32,275 nt of DNA from Pseudomonadota bacterium (GTDB lineage: Bacteria > Pseudomonadota > Alphaproteobacteria > Kiloniellales > JACOMY01). A model generated the notes under the pieces. It had not been told where the DNA came from. It did no database searches and was given only the letters and a program-made list of their open reading frames with translations. This document shows positions 25,685 through 32,275 of this stretch, in pieces. The stretch's first letter is position 1. Each line of letters begins with the position of its first letter. The stretch lies in assembly GCA_029781795.1 (NCBI GenBank), contig JAKOWB010000188.1, positions 1-32,275 on the forward strand, in the 5' to 3' direction. The translations under genes were made by a program, and so were the position numbers.

Positions 25685-26904
25685 CCGACGCCGTCATCGC
25701 GGAACCGGCGGCGGCGCCGGAGCTGACGCGCGGCCATCGGCTCGCGATCATCCTGCTGCTCGGCTGCACCACCATCTTCGTCTATGGCGGCAGCTATTTC
25801 TCGCCGACCGTGCTGGCCCCCGCCATCGTGGCCGAGACCGGCTGGCCGCTGCCCTGGGTGGTCGGCGGCCTGTCGCTGTCGCTGCTGGTCTGCGGCCTGG
25901 CGGTGCCCTTCGCCGGCCGCCGGATCGAACGCCTCGGCGGGCGCGGCGTGCTGCCCTTCGGCGCGCTCGCCATGGCCGCCGGCCTGGCGCTGCTCGGGCT
26001 GTCGCACAGCCTCTGGCTCTATGGCGGTGCCTGGCTGCTGATGGGCCTCGGCGCGTCGGGCGTCTACTACGACGCCACCTTCGCCACGCTGGGGCGGCAG
26101 TTCGGCCAGCGCGCCCGCACCATGATCACGCTGCTGACCCTGGTGGGCGGCTTCACCTCGACGCTTTCCTGGCCCTTCACCGCGCTGCTGCAGGACTGGT
26201 TCGGCTGGCGCGGCACCTACTTCGCCTATGCCGGCCTCTGCCTCTCGCTCGCCCTGCCGCTGCGCCTGCTGCTGCCGGTACCGCCGGCGCACCGGCCGCG
26301 CCCGCCGCTGGCCGCCGGCGCGGTCGAGCCGCCGCGCGCGCGCCTGCCGCTGCTGATCGTGCTGGGCCTCTGCCTCTCGCTCGCCTCGGTCATCACCACG
26401 GTGCTGGCGCTGCACCTGGTGCCGATCCTCGGCGCGCGCGGCCTCGACCTGGCCGGCGCGGTGGCCTTGGGCACGGTGATCGGTCCCTGCCAGGTCGGCA
26501 GCCGCGTGGTCGAGCTTCTGCTGGGCCGCCGGGTGCATCCGCTCTGGACCCTGCTGGTCTCCACCAGCGCCACCGCCCTCAGCATGATGCTGCTGGCGCT
26601 CGGCTGGGGCTGGATCGCGCTGGCGCTGATGATCTATGGCGTCGGCCTCGGCATCCGCACCGTGGCCGGCGGCACCGTGCCGCTGGCCCTCGTCGGCCAG
26701 CGCGGCTATGCCACGGTCATGGGACGCCTGGCACTGCCCAACCAGGCGGCGCAGGCCCTGGCGCCGGTCGCCGCCGCGGCGCTGCTGCAGTCGCACCCCG
26801 ACGCCGGCGGCTGGCTCGCCTGGATCCTGGCCGGCATCGCGCTGGCCAACCTGGCGCTGTCGCTCTGGCTGCTGGCGGTGGGGCGGAAGATCCGGGCGGA
26901 GTAG
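25681..26904 (+). CDS. MFS transporter, second of a tandem pair
   Basis: A 407-residue paralogue of the preceding carrier with the same 12-segment layout (VLAPAIVAETGWPLPWVVGGLSLSLL, AGRRIERLGGRGVLPFG, GRRVHPLWTLL, VPLALVGQRGYATVMGRLALPNQAAQALAPV). Its ATG overlaps the first gene's TGA as ATGA (25681-25684), so the two are translationally coupled. They have diverged at many positions, so both are probably functional; they could form a heteromer or handle two related substrates. The gene ends seven bases before the convergent dnaJ stop. Confidence 0.85.
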   Translation: MTDAVIAEPAAAPELTRGHRLAIILLLGCTTIFVYGGSYFSPTVLAPAIVAETGWPLPWVVGGLSLSLLVCGLAVPFAGRRIERLGGRGVLPFGALAMAAGLALLGLSHSLWLYGGAWLLMGLGASGVYYDATFATLGRQFGQRARTMITLLTLVGGFTSTLSWPFTALLQDWFGWRGTYFAYAGLCLSLALPLRLLLPVPPAHRPRPPLAAGAVEPPRARLPLLIVLGLCLSLASVITTVLALHLVPILGARGLDLAGAVALGTVIGPCQVGSRVVELLLGRRVHPLWTLLVSTSATALSMMLLALGWGWIALALMIYGVGLGIRTVAGGTVPLALVGQRGYATVMGRLALPNQAAQALAPVAAAALLQSHPDAGGWLAWILAGIALANLALSLWLLAVGRKIRAE

Positions 26905-26911
26905 AAGCCGG

Positions 26912-28054
26912 CTACCCCTTCAGGCCGTCGAAGAAGTCCTTCACGCGGGCGAAGAAGCTGGCGCTCTCCGGGCTGTTGCCTTCGGGGTCGCCGGCGGCCT
27001 CGAACTGCTTCAGCAGATCCTTCTGCTTCTTGCTGAGCTTCACCGGCGTCTCCACCGCCACCTCGACGTAGAGGTCGCCGCGGTCGCGCGCGCGCAGCAC
27101 GCTCATGCCCTTGCCGCGCAGGCGGAAGCGGTGGCCGGACTGCGTGCCCTCGGGCACGGTGATCTTCACCCGCCCGCCGTCGATCGCCGGCACCTCGATG
27201 GCGCCGCCCAGCACCGCCGTCACCATCGACAGCGGCACCTGGCAGTAGAGGTCGGCGCCTTCGCGCTGGAACAGGCGGTGCGGCTGCACCGAGAGGAAGA
27301 TGTAGAGGTCGCCCGGCGGCGCGCCGCGCAGGCCCGCCTCGCCCTCGCTGGCCAGGCGGATGCGCGTGCCGTCCTCGACGCCGGCCGGGATGTTGACCTG
27401 GAGGGTCTTCTCCTTGTGCACCCGGCCCTCGCCACGGCAGGCGCGGCAGGGCTTGTCGATGGTACGGCCCTGGCCGCCGCAGGTCGGGCAGCCGCGCTCG
27501 ACGGTGAAGAAGCCCTGGCTGGAGCGTACCCGCCCGCGCCCGTTGCAGGTCGGGCAGGTGACGGGGCTGGAGCCCGGCTCGGCGCCGCTGCCGCTGCAGG
27601 TCTCGCAGGCGGCGGTGCCCGGCACGCGGATCGTCGCCTGCTTGCCGCTGAAGGCCTCCTCCAGCGAGATGGTCATGTTGTAGCGCAGGTCGCTGCCGTG
27701 CGCCTCGGTGCGCCCGCCGCCGCGGCCCGCCATGTCGCCGAACATCTGGTCGAAGATGTCGGCGAAGGCGCCGAAGCCGCCGCCGCCACCGCCGCGCCGG
27801 AAGCCACCGGCCCCGGCCCCCGCGCCGCCGTTCTCGAAGGCCTGCGCGCCGAAGCGGTCGTACATCGCCCGCTTCTCGGGGTCCTTCAGGATGTCGTAGG
27901 CGTGGTTGATTTCCTTGAAGCGATGCTCGGCCTCGGCATTGCCCGGATTGCGATCGGGGTGCAGCTCGAGCGCGAGCTTGCGGTAGGCCTTCTTCAGTTC
28001 CTCCGCCGAGGCGCCACGCGCCACGCCGAGGAGCTGGTAGTAGTCCTTGCTCAT
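26912..28054 (-). CDS. dnaJ: chaperone protein DnaJ (Hsp40, type I)
   Basis: A 380-residue full-length co-chaperone that stimulates DnaK ATPase and delivers unfolded substrates. J-domain at 1-70 with HPD at 32-34, then a Gly/Phe-rich linker (about 75-110). The zinc region has four CxxCxGxG repeats (Cys 150/153, 167/170, 189/192, 203/206), and the C-terminal substrate-binding beta-domains follow. It lies 114 bases downstream of dnaK on the same strand, the standard order. The gap is C/G-rich with no clear promoter. No good ribosome site precedes its ATG, so its level may depend on dnaK transcription. Confidence 0.97.
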   Translation of the reverse strand: MSKDYYQLLGVARGASAEELKKAYRKLALELHPDRNPGNAEAEHRFKEINHAYDILKDPEKRAMYDRFGAQAFENGGAGAGAGGFRRGGGGGGFGAFADIFDQMFGDMAGRGGGRTEAHGSDLRYNMTISLEEAFSGKQATIRVPGTAACETCSGSGAEPGSSPVTCPTCNGRGRVRSSQGFFTVERGCPTCGGQGRTIDKPCRACRGEGRVHKEKTLQVNIPAGVEDGTRIRLASEGEAGLRGAPPGDLYIFLSVQPHRLFQREGADLYCQVPLSMVTAVLGGAIEVPAIDGGRVKITVPEGTQSGHRFRLRGKGMSVLRARDRGDLYVEVAVETPVKLSKKQKDLLKQFEAAGDPEGNSPESASFFARVKDFFDGLKG

Positions 28055-28168
28055 CGGGCGTCAGGCGAGGGAGGACGAGGGCGGAAGGCCCGGGCACGCG
28101 CGCGCAGAAACTGCCACCGACATGCCCCGACCCCTCCGGCCCCCGCCGCCTGTCGCCTGTCCTCTGTC

Positions 28169-30097
<1,929 letters not shown>

Positions 30098-30236
30098 GCC
30101 TGGCTCCTTCTTGGGCAGCCCGCTCCGCCGGCCTTGGAAAGCACCGGACCTGGGGCCCCTGGATGGTGGATGTGGCACCCGCCCGCCCCGCCCCCCAAGG
30201 GTCGGGATTTACGGGAAAGCGCCGGTCCGAGTGGCT

Positions 30237-30264
30237 ATATAAGCAACCAGGGCCCGGCTGCAAG
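30237..30264 (-). promoter_or_regulatory. sigma-32 (RpoH) promoter of dnaKJ
   Basis: Minus strand: CTTG (30264-30261), 17 bases, CTTATAT (30243-30237). This matches the alphaproteobacterial heat-shock consensus CTTG-N17-CYTATNT at every fixed position. Transcription would start near 30230, leaving a leader of about 130 bases before dnaK. It also lies within the divergent region of the small membrane-protein gene at 30328. Confidence 0.8.
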
Positions 30265-30327
30265 CCGCCTGAGGGCCCAAAGAGCCGGCCGGGCAGCCCC
30301 GCCGCCGGTGCAAGGAGGCCCCGGGCC

Positions 30328-30597
30328 ATGCCCCTGTTCCGCCAGACCCCGCCGCTGCCCGACGAGCCGATCTTCCGCTGGATTCTCTATGTCCTGGTGG
30401 GCGCGACCGTGGTGGCGGCCGTCATCGCCATCGGCGCCGAGCAGGCCTGGGGCCTGCCGGTGCTGTCGCGCGTCGCCGGCTGGTCGGCCATCGTCACCGG
30501 CCTGCTCTACCTGGTCTTCCGCTGGCTGGGCGCGCGGGAAATGGCCCGGCGGGCGGCCCGGGAGGCTACCCGCCAGGACAGCGACCCCGGCCCTTAG
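30328..30597 (+). CDS. small two-helix membrane protein, unknown function
   Basis: An 89-residue protein with two hydrophobic segments (ILYVLVGATVVAAVIAIGAE, about 20-40, and WSAIVTGLLYLVFRWLG, about 52-68) and a short basic cytoplasmic-type tail (REMARRAAREATRQ). AAGGAGG lies nine bases before the ATG at 30328, the best start in a frame open from about 30163. It diverges from dnaK across a 230-base region. I do not recognise the family. Confidence 0.65.
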   Translation: MPLFRQTPPLPDEPIFRWILYVLVGATVVAAVIAIGAEQAWGLPVLSRVAGWSAIVTGLLYLVFRWLGAREMARRAAREATRQDSDPGP

Positions 30598-30609
30598 GCG
30601 CCGGGGCGC

Positions 30610-31896
30610 CTAGGCCGAGAAGGTCCAGAAGTCGAGGCCCTGCAGATCCTCGGGATGGTCGGTGCGGACCAGCATCACGCGCTGGAAATTCTCGCCGTTG
30701 GCGCGTCCGTCCTGGTCCACCTCGACCGCGGCGAAGCTCTGCCCGTTGATCTCCACCGCGACGGTGCGCAGGTAGCCGTAGCCTACCAGGTCCTCGACAT
30801 TGACGTGGCCGAGGTCGGCGGTCAGGTCGATACGGTCGCCCTCGACGAAGTTGAGGTCCATCACGCGGTCGATGCCCTGGGCGTAGTTGCCCTCGGCGAC
30901 GAAGCTGTCACGCCCGGCGCCGCCATAGAGCCGGTCGATGCCCAGCCCGCCGTACATCACGTCCTCGCCATTGCCGCCGTAGAGCTGGTCGATGCCGCTG
31001 CCGCCGTAGAGCACGTCGTTGTCGTTGTTGCCCCGCACGTAGTCGCGGCCCGAGCCGCCGAAGACGCGGTCGTAGCCGGCGCCGCCGGCGACATCGTCGT
31101 CGCCCTTGCCGCCGTAGGCCCAATCGCCGCCGCCGCCGCCACGGATCGCATCCTTGCCGGCATCGCCATAGAGATACTGCGTGCCGTCGCCGCCCTGCAG
31201 ATCGTCGCTGCCGTCGCCGCCGTAGAGGTCGACCTTGCCACCGCCCGTCAGCTGGTCGGCGCCGCTGCCGCCGTACAGCCGGCTGTCCAGCACGACAGAG
31301 GCGGCGAAGCTGTCGCTGCCGCTGCCACCGAAGAGAAAGACACCGCCATGCAGGTCCTGGTCGAGGGTCTGCTCGACCTGCGCGACGTCGTCGCCGTCGT
31401 TGCCGTAGAAGCTCGCCTCGTAGAAGTCGCCCGAGAACGTAGCGGCGTTGCCGAGTTCGAGACGGTCATTGCCGGCGCCGCCGTCGGCGATGATGCCGCC
31501 ATTGTGGTTCACGATCACGTCGTCGCCGGCGCCGCCGGCGATGCGAACGCTGGGGGCGCCCAGTACCGCGCCGACGGCGTCTCCCAGTGCCTCGATCCGG
31601 TCGTTGCCGGCCCCGCCGTCCAGGACCGCCTGACCGCCGCCGCCCTGCAACAGGTCGCTGCCGCTGCCGCCATAGAGCAGGTCGTTGTCCTGCCCGATCA
31701 GGGTGTCATCGCCATCGAGACCATAGAGCGATTCGACGGCGCCCGGCTGGGTCGCCACGAGGACGTCATTGCCCGAGGTCCCGGCAATGACGACGCCCGC
31801 CGCCGCCTGCGTCGCGTCCTGGCCGTCGCTGCCAGACTGGGCGCGCTCGACGATACGATCCCAGAGTTGGGACAACAGGCTGAATGTACGTGCCAT
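30610..31896 (-). CDS. RTX (hemolysin-type calcium-binding) secreted protein
   Basis: A 428-residue protein with about 18 glycine-rich nonapeptides (GGxGxDxUx, e.g. GGSGSDLLQ, GGAGNDRIE, GGSGIDQLY) from roughly residue 55 to 325. These form a calcium-bound parallel beta-roll outside the cell. There is no N-terminal signal peptide, fitting type I secretion by a C-terminal signal. The last 95 residues (from EGDRIDLTADLG) form a non-repeat module ending LDFWTFSA. No enzymatic domain is seen. Transporter genes (ABC/HlyD/TolC) are not in the window. The ribosome site is weak (GGAG ten bases upstream). Confidence 0.88.
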   Translation of the reverse strand: MARTFSLLSQLWDRIVERAQSGSDGQDATQAAAGVVIAGTSGNDVLVATQPGAVESLYGLDGDDTLIGQDNDLLYGGSGSDLLQGGGGQAVLDGGAGNDRIEALGDAVGAVLGAPSVRIAGGAGDDVIVNHNGGIIADGGAGNDRLELGNAATFSGDFYEASFYGNDGDDVAQVEQTLDQDLHGGVFLFGGSGSDSFAASVVLDSRLYGGSGADQLTGGGKVDLYGGDGSDDLQGGDGTQYLYGDAGKDAIRGGGGGDWAYGGKGDDDVAGGAGYDRVFGGSGRDYVRGNNDNDVLYGGSGIDQLYGGNGEDVMYGGLGIDRLYGGAGRDSFVAEGNYAQGIDRVMDLNFVEGDRIDLTADLGHVNVEDLVGYGYLRTVAVEINGQSFAAVEVDQDGRANGENFQRVMLVRTDHPEDLQGLDFWTFSA

Positions 31897-32038
31897 GGCT
31901 TGCGCGCTCCGAGGCCTTCAAACGCCGGTGCGACGTCAGCCTGCCTGCGTGGCTAACCAAAAGTCGTTCCTATAATCTTATTCGCGACCGCTGCGTTCAC
32001 ACGCCCCTGTCGAGCGGAGGCGCCGGCCGCGCCGGGAC

Positions 32039-32275
32039 TCAGAGGTTGTTGTAGTCGAAGAGTTCGTAGCCGCTGAGGCTGGCGACGGTCTGGCCGTGCA
32101 GGATCAGCAGGCGCTCGTACTCGTCGCCGCCACCGTTGGCATCGATCTCGACCGCCACCGCCGATTCACCGTTCTCCATGGTGATGTCGACAAGACGTGC
32201 GAAACCCTCGGCGAAGGGGTCCTTGGCGATCTGGTTGTCGGTGACGTTGGCAGTATCGATGTAGTCGCCCTCGGC
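32039..32275 (-). CDS. C-terminal end of a second type I secretion target protein
   Basis: Open on the minus strand from the window edge (32275) to TGA at 32041-32039; 78 residues are visible. It starts AEGDYIDTANVTDNQ and ends SLSGYELFDYNNL. The segment aligns in pattern with the end of the neighbouring RTX protein: EGDxID, then AxVEID...GG/NGE, YERLLIL versus FQRVMLV, and a final L-x-G-x-x-x-F. It includes VEIDANGGGDEYERL, a common form in type I secretion C-terminal domains. The repeats, if any, lie beyond the window. No start codon is visible. Confidence 0.7.
   Translation of the reverse strand, partial: AEGDYIDTANVTDNQIAKDPFAEGFARLVDITMENGESAVAVEIDANGGGDEYERLLILHGQTVASLSGYELFDYNNL

Noticed and set aside
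24449..26904. Tandem MFS genes as an assembly duplication
   Set aside because: The copies differ throughout at DNA and protein level and overlap precisely at ATGA.
30900..31720. Regular repeats on the minus strand as a possible CRISPR or satellite array
   Set aside because: They are in-frame degenerate GGxGxDxUx codons of the RTX protein, with no constant repeat/spacer pattern.

Overview
The window reads as chromosomal DNA of a very GC-rich, aerobic alphaproteobacterium. The evidence is a divergent ethylmalonyl-CoA pathway locus (ecm/meaA, ccr, mcd), a dnaK promoter that fits the alphaproteobacterial sigma-32 pattern (CTTG-N17-CYTATNT), DUF883 and holin-like stress/envelope genes, and uniformly GC-ending codons. 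A Rhodospirillales-like host is my guess; the sequence does not settle genus or order. I see no rRNA, tRNA, CRISPR array, insertion sequence or prophage. No gene-free stretch exceeds about 230 bases.

Layout. 1-2075: tail of a TerC-family membrane protein, a DUF4743/NUDIX hydrolase, and a divergent HSL-type esterase. 2080-9209: two paralogous type V autotransporters on the minus strand. Between them lie an ACT-domain protein and a DUF1469/DUF883 membrane pair. The ACT gene is preceded by what looks like a complete ribosome-mediated attenuator: a leader peptide with Ile codons, alternative hairpins and a T-tract. 9410-15906: ethylmalonyl-CoA mutase diverges from crotonyl-CoA carboxylase/reductase, followed by a CapA-like lipoprotein and methylsuccinyl-CoA dehydrogenase. 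The 217-bp divergent region carries two symmetric operator-like sequences. 15939-18089: HAD phosphatase, TIGR02466 oxygenase-like protein, and an exported GYF_2-domain protein. 18288-20929 (minus): RraA-like and CitE-like genes, translationally coupled, then a GT2 glycosyltransferase. 21076-22470: dihydrolipoyl dehydrogenase.

22507-26904 is the most system-like part: a cysteine-bearing PadR regulator, a cysteine-tipped FAD oxidoreductase, and two overlapping paralogous MFS transporters. An inverted repeat sits exactly between the -35 and -10 of the padR promoter. A second repeat with the same half-site precedes the oxidoreductase. I propose a self-regulated efflux/redox module responding to a thiol-reactive compound, perhaps an arsenical or another metalloid. 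That is inference, not identification.

26912-30097: dnaJ and dnaK on the minus strand under a sigma-32-type promoter, with a small divergent membrane protein at 30328. 30610-32275: one complete RTX (type I secretion) protein and the C-terminus of another, sharing a homologous non-repeat C-terminal module.
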